A stretch of DNA of 64,000 nt. Origin: Nitrospirota bacterium. GTDB lineage: Bacteria; Nitrospirota; Thermodesulfovibrionia; Thermodesulfovibrionales; JdFR-88. The stretch spans positions 1 through 64,000 of the forward strand of contig JAKBYX010000009.1 of NCBI GenBank assembly GCA_021840255.1, read 5' to 3'. Below are positions 52,768 to 60,606 of this stretch, in pieces. The notes under the pieces were generated by a model. That model was not told where the DNA came from. It ran no database searches and saw nothing but the letters and a program-made list of their open reading frames with translations. Position 1 is the stretch's first letter; every line of letters begins with the position of its first letter. Made by a program: the position numbers and the translations under genes.

Positions 52768-53686
52768 AGGAAAAGTCGTTTCGATAAACATAAGCCCTAA
52801 AAAAGGCACAAGAAAGGCCCCTGTCGCGGAGGCCCTTCTCATGGAAAATTTCGGCATCGAGGGAGACGCCCATGCGTCCTCCTCGTGGCACCGCCAGGTA
52901 AGCATGCTTGCAGTGGAAAGCATAGGCAAGGCCCGGTGCTCACCGGGTGGGAAAACGTCCCTCGGCCCCGGAGATTTTGCGGAGAACATAACCACGGAGG
53001 GCCTGGCCCTGGCGGAACTGCCGGTAGGCACACAGCTCCTGATCGGCCAGTCCGTTGTGGAGGTGACGCAGATAGGGAAAAGGTGCCATGAAAAATGCGA
53101 GATATACAGGCAGACCGGAGACTGCATCATGCCCAGGGAAGGAATATTCGTAAAAGTCCTTTCCGGCGGCAGGATAAAGACCGGGGACCCTGTGGCCGTC
53201 CTCTGTATCACTGCGGCCGTCATAACCCTGAGCGATAAAGGCTCAAAAGGTGAGCGCACGGATGAAAGCGGACCACTTATCGCCAAACTCCTGTCCGCTG
53301 CGGGCGCAGGTGTTGTCCATTACGAGCTGATCCCGGATGAGGCAGAGATGCTCAGGGAGAGACTCATCCGGTATTCTTCCCTGGTGGACCTCATAATCAC
53401 GACAGGCGGCACCGGGCTCTCGGACAGGGACATAACCCCGGAGACCACGGCGTCGGTCATTGAAAGACAGTTGCCAGGATTGGCCGAGGCGATGAGGGCC
53501 CACGGCATGAAAAAGACCAGGAGGGCCATGCTTTCCAGGGGGATTGCGGGCACCAGGGGTGCTTGCCTTATAATAAACCTGCCGGGGAGCCCCAAAGCGG
53601 TGCGGGAAGGACTTGAGGCGGTCATTGACGTCATTCCCCACGCAATAAGCAAAATAAAGGGCCCGGAGGAGGACTGCGCGATATGA
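52760..53686 (+). CDS. MOSC domain - MoaB/MogA fusion protein
   Basis: The 308 residues combine a MOSC domain (~1-145) and a MoaB/MogA-type molybdopterin-binding domain (~150-308). The MOSC part has GIEGDAHASSSWHRQVSML and the conserved CHEKCEIY region. MoaB-type motifs are ITTGGTGLSDRDITPE and NLPGSPKAVREGLEAVIDVIPHA. MoaB/MogA enzymes adenylylate molybdopterin before metal insertion; MOSC domains move sulfur or bind pterin. It begins GTG inside the mnmA end and overlaps the ccdA-like start (ATGA), so these genes are cotranslated. Confidence 0.94.
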   Translation: MPEGKVVSINISPKKGTRKAPVAEALLMENFGIEGDAHASSSWHRQVSMLAVESIGKARCSPGGKTSLGPGDFAENITTEGLALAELPVGTQLLIGQSVVEVTQIGKRCHEKCEIYRQTGDCIMPREGIFVKVLSGGRIKTGDPVAVLCITAAVITLSDKGSKGERTDESGPLIAKLLSAAGAGVVHYELIPDEAEMLRERLIRYSSLVDLIITTGGTGLSDRDITPETTASVIERQLPGLAEAMRAHGMKKTRRAMLSRGIAGTRGACLIINLPGSPKAVREGLEAVIDVIPHAISKIKGPEEDCAI

Positions 53687-54426
53687 GCGATGTATCATTC
53701 CCTCTGGCTTTTGCGGCTGGCCTGCTGTCTTTTCTTTCCCCCTGTGTGCTGCCCCTCGTACCATCGTATGTTTCTTTCATAACGGGTCTTTCATTCGAAA
53801 ATCTGACTGCGGCCGGGGCCGAGCAGAGGGCCCGGATAAAGCGCGTTACCATCGCCAATTCGGCCTCGTTCATATGCGGCTTTTCCTCCGTGTTCATAGG
53901 CCTTGGCGCGTCTTCCTCCGCCATGGGGCAGTGGCTGTTCCACTACCAGGACAAGATACGCATAACAGGCGGAGTGATCACGATCATCTTCGGCCTCTTC
54001 ATCTCCGGCATCGTCAGGCTCGACTTCCTTATGAAAGAGAGGAAGTTCCATCTGAGCGGCCGCCCGGCCGGCTATATCGGGGCCTTCCTTATCGGGATGA
54101 CCTTCGCCGCTGGATGGACCCCCTGCATAGGGCCGATACTGGGCGGAATCCTTTTGGTGGCCGCCACCAAGGGCTCCACCTTCTACGGTCTGAAACTCCT
54201 TGCCGTCTATTCCCTGGGGCTCGCCTTCCCGTTTTTCGCCTCCGCCCTCGCGATGAACACATTCCTGAGCTACTCAAAAAAGCTCATGAAATACATGCGC
54301 GTAATCATGTTTGTCAGCGGCATGATAATGGTCCTCTTCGGCGTCCTGCTCCTTGAAAACAAGATAAGAGGGCTGGCAGGGTTTTTTGGCGGCCTTGGAG
54401 TGGATGCGGGTAAATTCCTCAAGTAA
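53683..54426 (+). CDS. ccdA: CcdA/DsbD-type thiol-disulfide membrane transporter
   Basis: This 247-residue membrane protein has six helices and the two conserved cysteines of the CcdA family: C21 in SFLSPCVLPLVPSY and C148 in GWTPCIGP. It moves reducing power from cytoplasmic thioredoxin to the periplasm, keeping apocytochrome c cysteines reduced for haem attachment. It overlaps the MOSC-MoaB gene by 4 nt and lies about 200 bp before a run of c-type cytochrome genes, which fits that role. There is no periplasmic thioredoxin domain fused, unlike full DsbD. Confidence 0.95.
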   Translation: MSDVSFPLAFAAGLLSFLSPCVLPLVPSYVSFITGLSFENLTAAGAEQRARIKRVTIANSASFICGFSSVFIGLGASSSAMGQWLFHYQDKIRITGGVITIIFGLFISGIVRLDFLMKERKFHLSGRPAGYIGAFLIGMTFAAGWTPCIGPILGGILLVAATKGSTFYGLKLLAVYSLGLAFPFFASALAMNTFLSYSKKLMKYMRVIMFVSGMIMVLFGVLLLENKIRGLAGFFGGLGVDAGKFLK

Positions 54427-54451
54427 AAAAATCTGACCTTTCACCTGAAAA

Positions 54452-54500
54452 CCAGGGATACTTCTCTTTCGTCAACAGAGATTATTATTGCGGTCCCTGG
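54452..54500 (+). other. Structured inverted repeat between ccdA and the cytochrome operon
   Basis: Outer arms CCAGGGA (54452-54458) and TCCCTGG (54494-54500) enclose inner arms TCTCT and AGAGA. No T-tract follows. It could be a stem-loop at the ccdA mRNA end or a protein site upstream of the next promoter at 54574. Confidence 0.35.
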
Positions 54501-54573
54501 CAGCTCCACAGAGGCGGATTTTCCAAAAAAACAATGCAGATAAAGAGGTTATAGCGGCATCTTAAATTTAAAC

Positions 54574-54603
54574 TTGACACCTTTTTAAAGCATATTTTAA
54601 GAT
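54574..54603 (+). promoter_or_regulatory. Putative sigma70 promoter of the respiratory operon
   Basis: Consensus TTGACA (54574-54579), 18 bp, TAAGAT (54598-54603). The ATG of the tetraheme cytochrome follows 29 nt later, with AGAGGGAAG as ribosome-binding site. Confidence 0.55.
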
Positions 54604-54632
54604 ACACGAGTTTTTTTGAAAGAGGGAAGAAA

Positions 54633-55148
54633 ATGGGAAAAAAATTAATCGCCGCAGTCTTGTTCTTGCTTTTGCCGTTGTCGTTTGCCTATGCCGCCGG
54701 GCAGGATTATCCCCTGCCTAATCCCAAGGACATCATGGCGCGTCCTGCGTTCCCTAAAGCCGACCAGGGATTATGGCCGTGCTCTCAGTGCCACTCGGGA
54801 ATGCCTGTCAATTACAAGATAAGAAAGCTTACCATGATGCACCAGGATGTCGTGCTGAAACACATGCCTGGCGGATGGTGTTTTGACTGCCACAATCCCA
54901 CCAACAGGGATACATTAAAGCTGTTCACCGGGCAGACAGTCAGTTTTGATCAGTCTTATCTTGTTTGCGCCCAGTGCCACGGCTTTATATTCAAGGAATG
55001 GAAGGCGGGGTTGCACGGCAAGAGGATAGGCATGTGGAATGGAAAGAAAACATATTACCAGTGCATAAACTGCCATTGGCCGCATGATCCGAAGTTCAAA
55101 TCAATCAAACCCTTCCCGGCTCCGATAAGGCCGGCGGATATAAAATAG
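54633..55148 (+). CDS. Tetraheme c-type cytochrome (CbcS-like)
   Basis: The 171 residues begin with a Sec signal (MGKKLIAAVLFLLLPLSFAYA). Four haem motifs CxxCH follow: CSQCH (from C50), CFDCH, CAQCH and CINCH. It would be a periplasmic subunit receiving electrons from, or giving them to, the FeS and NrfD subunits encoded next. The order tetraheme c - FeS - NrfD is that of Geobacter cbcSTU (complex Cbc4), to which I compare it by architecture only. It heads the operon behind a good promoter. Confidence 0.92.
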   Translation: MGKKLIAAVLFLLLPLSFAYAAGQDYPLPNPKDIMARPAFPKADQGLWPCSQCHSGMPVNYKIRKLTMMHQDVVLKHMPGGWCFDCHNPTNRDTLKLFTGQTVSFDQSYLVCAQCHGFIFKEWKAGLHGKRIGMWNGKKTYYQCINCHWPHDPKFKSIKPFPAPIRPADIK

Positions 55149-55168
55149 CAGGGGGATTTGCAGGCATT

Positions 55169-56128
55169 ATGAAAGACAAAGACGAAAAAAAGATCGAAAA
55201 AAGGGAACTGAAGATAAACCGCAGGACCCTGTTGAAGGGCGCTTTGGCAGGTGCGGCTACTACCATGCTCCCACTGAACAGGGCGGATGCCTCTTTCAAG
55301 GATTTCTGGGAGTCATTTTTCCAGAAGCACTTCAGGGAGATGACCGTCGCGGAAAAGCAGCAAGTGGTTCAGCGCTTGGAGCAGGAATATGAACGCAAAT
55401 ATAAAAAGGCCATCCAGATCGGCATAGAGCCAGCCATGCCCGGGGTCCTGTTCGGCTACGGGCTTGACCTTTCGCGCTGCATCGGCTGCAGGACCTGCGT
55501 ATATGCGTGCGTACACGAGAACAACCAGTCCAGGGACCCGCAAATACAGTGGATACAGGTGCTCCGGTTCAAGCACGGTGACTTGATGAATTGGGAGAAA
55601 GCTGAGAAATACTATGACCCGAAGCAGGTTCCCGAACCCGGTTACTTTTACATGCCGGTCCAATGCCAGCAATGCGAGAATCCGGCCTGCACAAGGGCAT
55701 GCCCTACCCAGGCAACCTGGAAGGAACCGGACGGAATTGTTGTGGTGGACTACAACTGGTGCATAGGATGCAGGTATTGCATGGCCGCCTGCCCTTACGG
55801 GGCCAGGCATTTCAACTGGGGGGAGCCCGGCATAAAGCCCGCGGACATAAATCCTGTTACCCATTATCTTGGGAACCGTCCCCGGTACAGAGGGGTTGTG
55901 GAAAAGTGCACCTTTTGCATTCAGAGGACGAGAAAAGGCAGGTATACCGCCTGCGTCGAAGCCTGCCCGGTGGGCGCCCGGAAGTTTGGAAATCTCCTGG
56001 ACCCCAAAAGCGAGGTCAGGTATGCCATGGAGCATAAAAGGACTTTCAGGCTCAAGGATGATCTGGGTACACACCCGAAATTTTTCTACTTCTTTGATTT
56101 CGAGGCGGGAGAGAGGTTTTCAGGATGA
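55169..56128 (+). CDS. Tat-exported four-cluster ferredoxin subunit (DsrO/HybA/CbcT-like)
   Basis: The 319 residues begin with a twin-arginine signal (INRRTLLKGALAGAATTM, R18-R19), then an amphipathic segment and four [4Fe-4S] sites. These are CIGCRTCVYAC, CQQCENPACTRAC, CIGCRYCMAACPYG and CTFCIQRTRKGRYTACVEAC. This is the electron wire between a periplasmic cytochrome and an NrfD-type quinone subunit. Family members include HybA, DsrO, NrfC and CbcT. Its 3' end overlaps the NrfD gene (ATGA). No molybdopterin catalytic subunit is encoded nearby, so it probably belongs to a quinol-cytochrome c module. Confidence 0.94.
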   Translation: MKDKDEKKIEKRELKINRRTLLKGALAGAATTMLPLNRADASFKDFWESFFQKHFREMTVAEKQQVVQRLEQEYERKYKKAIQIGIEPAMPGVLFGYGLDLSRCIGCRTCVYACVHENNQSRDPQIQWIQVLRFKHGDLMNWEKAEKYYDPKQVPEPGYFYMPVQCQQCENPACTRACPTQATWKEPDGIVVVDYNWCIGCRYCMAACPYGARHFNWGEPGIKPADINPVTHYLGNRPRYRGVVEKCTFCIQRTRKGRYTACVEACPVGARKFGNLLDPKSEVRYAMEHKRTFRLKDDLGTHPKFFYFFDFEAGERFSG

Positions 56129-57411
56129 TACAGACAATAAAGAATTTTATCATCGCATGGGGATCGATATTCAAAGGCAGCGCCAAGTATTACCTGTGGC
56201 TTGCGTTCCTCGCAGGCCTTATGGCTGTCGGAGTGCACGCATACATCGGCCAGGCGGAACATGGCCTTATAATGACCGCCATGAGAGACCAGGTGTCATG
56301 GGGCTTTTACATCTCCAACTTCACCTTCCTGGTCGGGGTGGCCGCGGCGGCCGTTCTGCTGGTGGTCCCGTCTTATGTGCACCACGACAAGCCAATTAAA
56401 GAAATAGTAATCTTTGCCGAGATGATGGCGATCACCGCTCTCCTGATGTGCATAATGTTTATCATGACGGACCTGGGCCAGCCTCTCAGGGTGTGGCATA
56501 TCCTTCCGCCTCCGATAGGCTTGATGCACTGGCCTTCGTCCCTCCTTGCCTGGGACGTTCTGGCCCTGAACAGTTATCTTTTCCTCAATATCATTGTCGT
56601 CTTTTACGTGCTGTACAAGCTTTCCCGAGGAGAACACTACAAAATGAAGTCCTTCGTCGGCTTCCTGATCTACCTGTCGATACCCGTCGCGGTCAGCATA
56701 CATACCGTAACCGCGTTTCTGTACAACGCCGGGTTTTCCAGGCCCTTCTGGGGAGACGCCATTCTTGCGCCAAAGTTCATAGCGGGAGCGCTTAGCTCCG
56801 GGCCAGCCCTGATGCTCTTGGTGTTCCAGGTTCTAAGGAAGGTCACCGATGTGAAGATAGAGGACAAGACGCTCTTCAGGATTGCCACCTTCATCACGTA
56901 TGCACTGGCTATAGACCTGTTCTTTATTGGCTCGGAGGTGTTTGTGTCATTCTATCCCGGGACCGCTGAGTCGGCGTCGATACATTACCTGTTTTTCGGG
57001 CTCCATGGGCAAACGAACCTGGTGCCGTATATATGGACCTCAGTTATAGCCACTGTCGTCGCGTTCGTGCTGATCCTCAATAAGGGGACGCGCGAGAAAT
57101 TCGTAACGCTCAATACCGCCTGCGTGCTTATGATAGTGGGAATATATCTTGAGAAGGGGATGGGCCTTGTAATCCCCGGCTTTACCCCCGATGTGCTTGG
57201 CGAGATATACCAATACACGCCTACGGCAACCGAACTTATGGTTTCTCTTGGTGTATGGGCCTTCGGGGCAATGGTCTACACCCTTTTGGTCAAGTTCGCC
57301 CTCCCTGTATATACGGGCAAACTGAGATTCGCATCCTCGGGGAAAGAGGACATTCACGAGGTAAAGGTTGTAAGGCCCCACGTGGAGGAAGTACCCGAAG
57401 AACAAGCCTGA
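56125..57411 (+). CDS. NrfD/PsrC family membrane quinone subunit (CbcU-like)
   Basis: This 428-residue membrane protein has nine or ten predicted helices, the layout of NrfD/DsrP/HybB subunits. It opens WLAFLAGLMAVGVHAYIGQAEHG and has the family GFYISNFTFLVGVAAAAVLLVVPSYV segment. It would bind menaquinol and link it to the ferredoxin subunit encoded immediately before, with a 4-nt overlap. A long hairpin at 57417-57460 follows its stop. Confidence 0.95.
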   Translation: MIQTIKNFIIAWGSIFKGSAKYYLWLAFLAGLMAVGVHAYIGQAEHGLIMTAMRDQVSWGFYISNFTFLVGVAAAAVLLVVPSYVHHDKPIKEIVIFAEMMAITALLMCIMFIMTDLGQPLRVWHILPPPIGLMHWPSSLLAWDVLALNSYLFLNIIVVFYVLYKLSRGEHYKMKSFVGFLIYLSIPVAVSIHTVTAFLYNAGFSRPFWGDAILAPKFIAGALSSGPALMLLVFQVLRKVTDVKIEDKTLFRIATFITYALAIDLFFIGSEVFVSFYPGTAESASIHYLFFGLHGQTNLVPYIWTSVIATVVAFVLILNKGTREKFVTLNTACVLMIVGIYLEKGMGLVIPGFTPDVLGEIYQYTPTATELMVSLGVWAFGAMVYTLLVKFALPVYTGKLRFASSGKEDIHEVKVVRPHVEEVPEEQA

Positions 57412-57416
57412 TATTA

Positions 57417-57460
57417 CAGCAGGCCGGAGCGGGCAACTGCCCGGCGCCGGCCTGCTGTTT
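57417..57460 (+). terminator. Hairpin, possible terminator after the nrfD-like gene
   Basis: Outer arms CAGCAGGCCGG (57417-57427) and CCGGCCTGCTG (57447-57457) are perfect complements. Inner arms CGGGCA and TGCCCG extend the stem. Only three T residues follow, so it may attenuate rather than stop transcription fully. Confidence 0.5.
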
Positions 57461-57507
57461 CACATCACAGCAGCCTGACAGTCGAGAACCTCCGAAATGC
57501 AGAAATA

Positions 57508-57536
57508 TTGACAAACAACGCATTGCCTGCTAATTA
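57508..57536 (+). promoter_or_regulatory. Putative promoter of the bc-complex operon
   Basis: TTGACA (57508-57513), 17 bp, TAATTA preceded by TGC (extended -10). The -10 match is weak. The leader to the cytochrome start at 57625 is about 80 nt. Confidence 0.4.
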
Positions 57537-57624
57537 TTTAACATCCATTTTCAATTCAGGTTCTGGAAATTGTTGATTACGGGATTTTTATGATCTCCAT
57601 CAAATAACGTCTGGGGCAGAGGAT

Positions 57625-58344
57625 ATGATCGAAAAAAAATCTGGTCTTGCGGTCTTCATCTGTGCAATGGCTTTGGTCTTTGCAGTAAGCGCCTTAGGGC
57701 AAAAAAACGCTTCACAGCACAAAAGCGGCGCAGCAAAGAACATCTCCTGTGTCACCTGCCACAAGACCCTTGGCGGCGAGCTGGCAAAGCCCGTTGCCGA
57801 GTGGACGGGTTCCGTGCATCAGCAAAACGGCATAACCTGCAACATGTGCCACGGCGGAGACCCGGCCGCAACGTCAATGGACAAGGCGATGTCCAAGGAC
57901 CACGGGTTCATCGGGGCTCCGCATGGGCAGGCCCAGTTCGACGCGTGCGGCAAATGCCATGCCACCGAGGTTGCCGAGTACGCAAAAAGCATCATGGGCA
58001 AGGCTTACCTGGAAGGTAAGGGCGGACCGTCATGCGCCAAGTGCCATGGGGCGCACCACAATGCGATACCTGAAGTGCCACAGCTCTGCAAGAGCTGCCA
58101 CAAGGACACCACCGGGTTCGATCAGATCGATCCGATGAACGTTACCGAGGCCACCGTGCAGATGCTTTCAAAAATGAAGATAAAACTTGGCGAGCAGAAG
58201 GTGGCCGGGACAAGGCCCTCAGTGGTCCCCAAGATCAAGGAGGACCTGGACCCCTATGTAATAGGGCTTATAGCCTTCGGCGGGTCCATTTTCGTCTTCA
58301 TACTGGGTTATATCATATATCTGATACTGGAAAAGAGGGACTGA
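57625..58344 (+). CDS. Membrane-anchored pentaheme c-type cytochrome
   Basis: The 239 residues have a Sec signal (GLAVFICAMALVFAVSALG), five CxxCH motifs (CVTCH from C42, CNMCH from C72, CGKCH from C108, CAKCH, CKSCH) and a C-terminal membrane helix (VIGLIAFGGSIFVFILGYIIYLIL). It would be held on the periplasmic face and accept electrons from the Rieske/cytochrome b subunits encoded in the same operon, taking the place of cytochrome c1. It is clearly related to the pentaheme protein at 60607-61374 (shared WxGSVHQ-x3-TC-x2-CHGG). Confidence 0.93.
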   Translation: MIEKKSGLAVFICAMALVFAVSALGQKNASQHKSGAAKNISCVTCHKTLGGELAKPVAEWTGSVHQQNGITCNMCHGGDPAATSMDKAMSKDHGFIGAPHGQAQFDACGKCHATEVAEYAKSIMGKAYLEGKGGPSCAKCHGAHHNAIPEVPQLCKSCHKDTTGFDQIDPMNVTEATVQMLSKMKIKLGEQKVAGTRPSVVPKIKEDLDPYVIGLIAFGGSIFVFILGYIIYLILEKRD

Positions 58345-58345
58345 A

Positions 58346-58420
58346 ATGGGCAGCGAGCGGCAAGCGAGCGAACAATGTTTAATGAGTAAATTCATTACAT
58401 TCGATGCCTGGAGGGCATAA
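58346..58420 (+). repeat. Short dispersed repeat, copy 3, filling an intergenic gap of the bc operon
   Basis: This copy begins one base after the cytochrome stop and ends one base before the next start codon. It opens with the same 27 nt as copy 2. The mini-ORF is open for 24 codons (starting MGSERQASE, ending FDAWRA) and stops at 58418-58420. The hairpin ATGCCT-GGA-GGGCAT (58404-58418) contains the GGAGG (58410-58414) that serves the gene at 58422. Confidence 0.8.
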
Positions 58421-58421
58421 G

Positions 58422-58685
58422 ATGAGCTTTGAGATCATTCACCAAAAGAAACCCTCGTATTCGGGGGGCCTGGCCGTACTGATTGTGCTGCTGTCATTGT
58501 TGATGCTGGGGCTTGGAGTGGTTTTCGCGTATCTGCTTATATCGGACAAAGGCAGCAACTACGTTCTGGGTACGTTAACTGCTTTCATATGCCTGCTTGC
58601 AGGTATCAACATCGTCTTGTTTGCCAAGGCATTCCTGCCATTCAGGGAGGTGTCGGAGGACCGCGAGGAGGAGTTGCTATGGTAG
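58422..58685 (+). CDS. Small two-helix membrane protein of the bc-complex operon
   Basis: This 87-residue unknown protein has two hydrophobic helices (LAVLIVLLSLLMLGLGVVFAYLL and YVLGTLTAFICLLAGINIVLF) and an acidic tail (SEDREEELLW). ATG 58422 is chosen for its GGAGG 7 nt upstream, which is part of a repeat hairpin; ATG 58404 in the same frame lies inside the hairpin. The stop overlaps the Rieske start. Location between a cytochrome and the Rieske gene suggests an accessory subunit of the complex, but no family is recognised. Confidence 0.75.
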   Translation: MSFEIIHQKKPSYSGGLAVLIVLLSLLMLGLGVVFAYLLISDKGSNYVLGTLTAFICLLAGINIVLFAKAFLPFREVSEDREEELLW

Positions 58686-59275
58686 AAGACAATCAGACCG
58701 GAAAAGGCATAACCCGCCGTAAATTCACCCTGGGCGTCATGGTGGCGTCCATGGCGGGGGCGTTCGCATCCATGTTCTCACTCCTTAAAGTACTGACCCC
58801 TCCACAGGAGGCTGGTTACGTGTCTACCATCAAGCCGGGGGACCAGCTGGTGTACGCTAAAGGCGCAAACGCCGGCAGCCCGGTGAAGGCATCAGACATG
58901 AAGGACGGGGACTGGGTGCTGGCCTACCCCGAGGGCAAAACGTCAAACCCGGCCAACATCGTGCAGTTGATAAAACTGAAGCAATCCGATTTCGTTGCCC
59001 CTACAAAGATCAACCTCACCGATCAGGGGTTTGTGTCTTACAGCGCCATCTGCACGCACCTGGGCTGTACAGTATCCTGGGTGAAAAACCCGTCCAATCC
59101 GGATACTTCTTTCACGGAGTGCTTTTGCCATAACAGCATGTTCGACCCCGCTAAAGGGGCCAAGGTCATAGGCGGCCCGGCACCGATACCGCTTGCCCAG
59201 ATAGGTATCAAGCTGCAGGGAGACTCGGTTTTCTTTACAAGCGATTTCACCGGCCCCATAGGACCGCAGGTATAA
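58679..59275 (+). CDS. Rieske [2Fe-2S] subunit of a quinol:cytochrome c oxidoreductase
   Basis: The 198 residues start with a Tat-type anchor (TRRKFTLGVMVASMAGAFASMF). The cluster ligands are C125 and H127 in CTHLGC (with C130) and C148 and H151 in CFCHNS (with C150 as the disulfide partner of C130). The second box reads CFCHNSMFD instead of the more common CPCHGSxFD. The start ATG at 58679 overlaps the stop of the preceding gene by 7 nt. With cytochrome b downstream it forms the catalytic core of a bc-type complex. Confidence 0.96.
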   Translation: MVEDNQTGKGITRRKFTLGVMVASMAGAFASMFSLLKVLTPPQEAGYVSTIKPGDQLVYAKGANAGSPVKASDMKDGDWVLAYPEGKTSNPANIVQLIKLKQSDFVAPTKINLTDQGFVSYSAICTHLGCTVSWVKNPSNPDTSFTECFCHNSMFDPAKGAKVIGGPAPIPLAQIGIKLQGDSVFFTSDFTGPIGPQV

Positions 59276-59296
59276 CAAGGCGAGGTATAAAACATA

Positions 59297-60526
59297 ATGA
59301 AATGGTTTGAAGAAAGGCTTGAACTTAAGAAGTTCAATGAAAAGTTCCTGACCAAGACGTTCCCCAGCCATCCAACTTACCTGCTCGGGGAGGTCGCGCT
59401 GTTCTCGTTCATCACGCTGGTGCTGACCGGCATATTCCTGGGCTTCCTCTATGAGCCTTCAGTGAGGCTGGTGCCGCTCTTCCACGCTATGGTGCCGGCG
59501 GCTTACGCCAGCGTGGTACAGATGGACTTAAAGCCGATGGGCATGCTCATCAGGCGCATTCATCACTGGTCCGCAATGCTCATGGTATCTTCCCTGATCC
59601 TGCATTTCCTGAGGGTCTACTTCACCGGGGCGTACAGAAAGCCCAGAGAGCTCAACTGGCTGGTCGGCCTTGCTCTGATGGGCATATCGCTGGGCGCGGC
59701 CTTTACAGGCTACCTGCTTCCCTACAGCCAGTTCTCCGTGACCGCGACGTCTATCGCCTATTACATGGTCAAGTCCATTCCGTGGCTGGGCGATTGGTTG
59801 TCCAGGTTGATATTTGCCGGGACGTTCCCTTCCACCGCGATGGTCCCCCGGTTCTTCTTCTTCCATGTGATGCTGATCCCGGCGATAATCATCGGGCTTA
59901 TCGGAGCGCACATGGTCATACTCGTGAAGCAAAAACATACGGAGCCGCGAGCCAATGCCGGAAGACCCGAGGCACAGGGCGGCAAGAGGCTCATCGGCAT
60001 ACCGATATGGCCGGAACAGGCAGTCATCAGCATACCCTTCTTCCTGTTCCTGCTCTTTGCGCTTGAGCTGCTGGCCACATACGTTCCGATCAACGTTATT
60101 GAACTCTACGGCGCACCATCGCCCGGAACGCCCGTCATGCGCCCGGACTGGTACTTCCTGTGGGTATACGGATTCCTGAAGCTTATACCCGGCGACCTGT
60201 CCGTAACCATACTGGGCGGCAAGTTCACGCCGGAGACGATCGGCGGGGTAATCTTCCCGGGAACAGTGTTCCTCATCCTGGCGCTTATTCCCTTCCTGGA
60301 CCGTTGGAAGGAGCCGCAGAACTATAACGCCAACCCGCTTGCAAGGCCTTTCATGACCGCCTTCGGCCTTGGCGGCGGCGTGTTCATCCTGATGACGGCA
60401 ATCGCGGGCTATATAGACGTCCTTCACCTCACTCCCAAAGCGATGATCGGCTACACTATAGCCGCCACGGTAGGGGTCTGGGTCATAAGTTATATCGTCC
60501 TTGCGGCAGGCAAGAGAAAGACCTGA
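59297..60526 (+). CDS. Cytochrome b, fused b6/subunit IV type
   Basis: This 409-residue single-chain cytochrome b has about eight helices. Haem ligands are H89 and H103 in helix B and H190 and H205 in helix D. The 14 and 15 residue steps match cytochrome b6 rather than mitochondrial cytochrome b (14 and 14). RVYFTGAYRKPRELNW is also b6-like. The subunit IV portion from ~240 is fused on. The quinol-site motif is PDWY (283-286) rather than PEWY, a variant associated with low-potential menaquinol. It follows the Rieske gene by 21 nt and ends at a strong terminator. Confidence 0.96.
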   Translation: MKWFEERLELKKFNEKFLTKTFPSHPTYLLGEVALFSFITLVLTGIFLGFLYEPSVRLVPLFHAMVPAAYASVVQMDLKPMGMLIRRIHHWSAMLMVSSLILHFLRVYFTGAYRKPRELNWLVGLALMGISLGAAFTGYLLPYSQFSVTATSIAYYMVKSIPWLGDWLSRLIFAGTFPSTAMVPRFFFFHVMLIPAIIIGLIGAHMVILVKQKHTEPRANAGRPEAQGGKRLIGIPIWPEQAVISIPFFLFLLFALELLATYVPINVIELYGAPSPGTPVMRPDWYFLWVYGFLKLIPGDLSVTILGGKFTPETIGGVIFPGTVFLILALIPFLDRWKEPQNYNANPLARPFMTAFGLGGGVFILMTAIAGYIDVLHLTPKAMIGYTIAATVGVWVISYIVLAAGKRKT

Positions 60527-60544
60527 TCTCATTGTATTGAAAAT

Positions 60545-60579
60545 AAAAGGGGCCCCGGTATAGGGCCCCTTTTATTTTT
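60545..60579. terminator. Bidirectional rho-independent terminator between cytochrome b and the pentaheme cytochrome
   Basis: Arms AAAAGGGGCCC (60545-60555) and GGGCCCCTTTT (60563-60573) are perfect complements, with T-rich tracts on both strands. It serves the bc operon and the convergent cytochrome gene. Confidence 0.88.
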
Positions 60580-60606
60580 GCATTCCACCCATTCCTGAAA
60601 CGTCCT

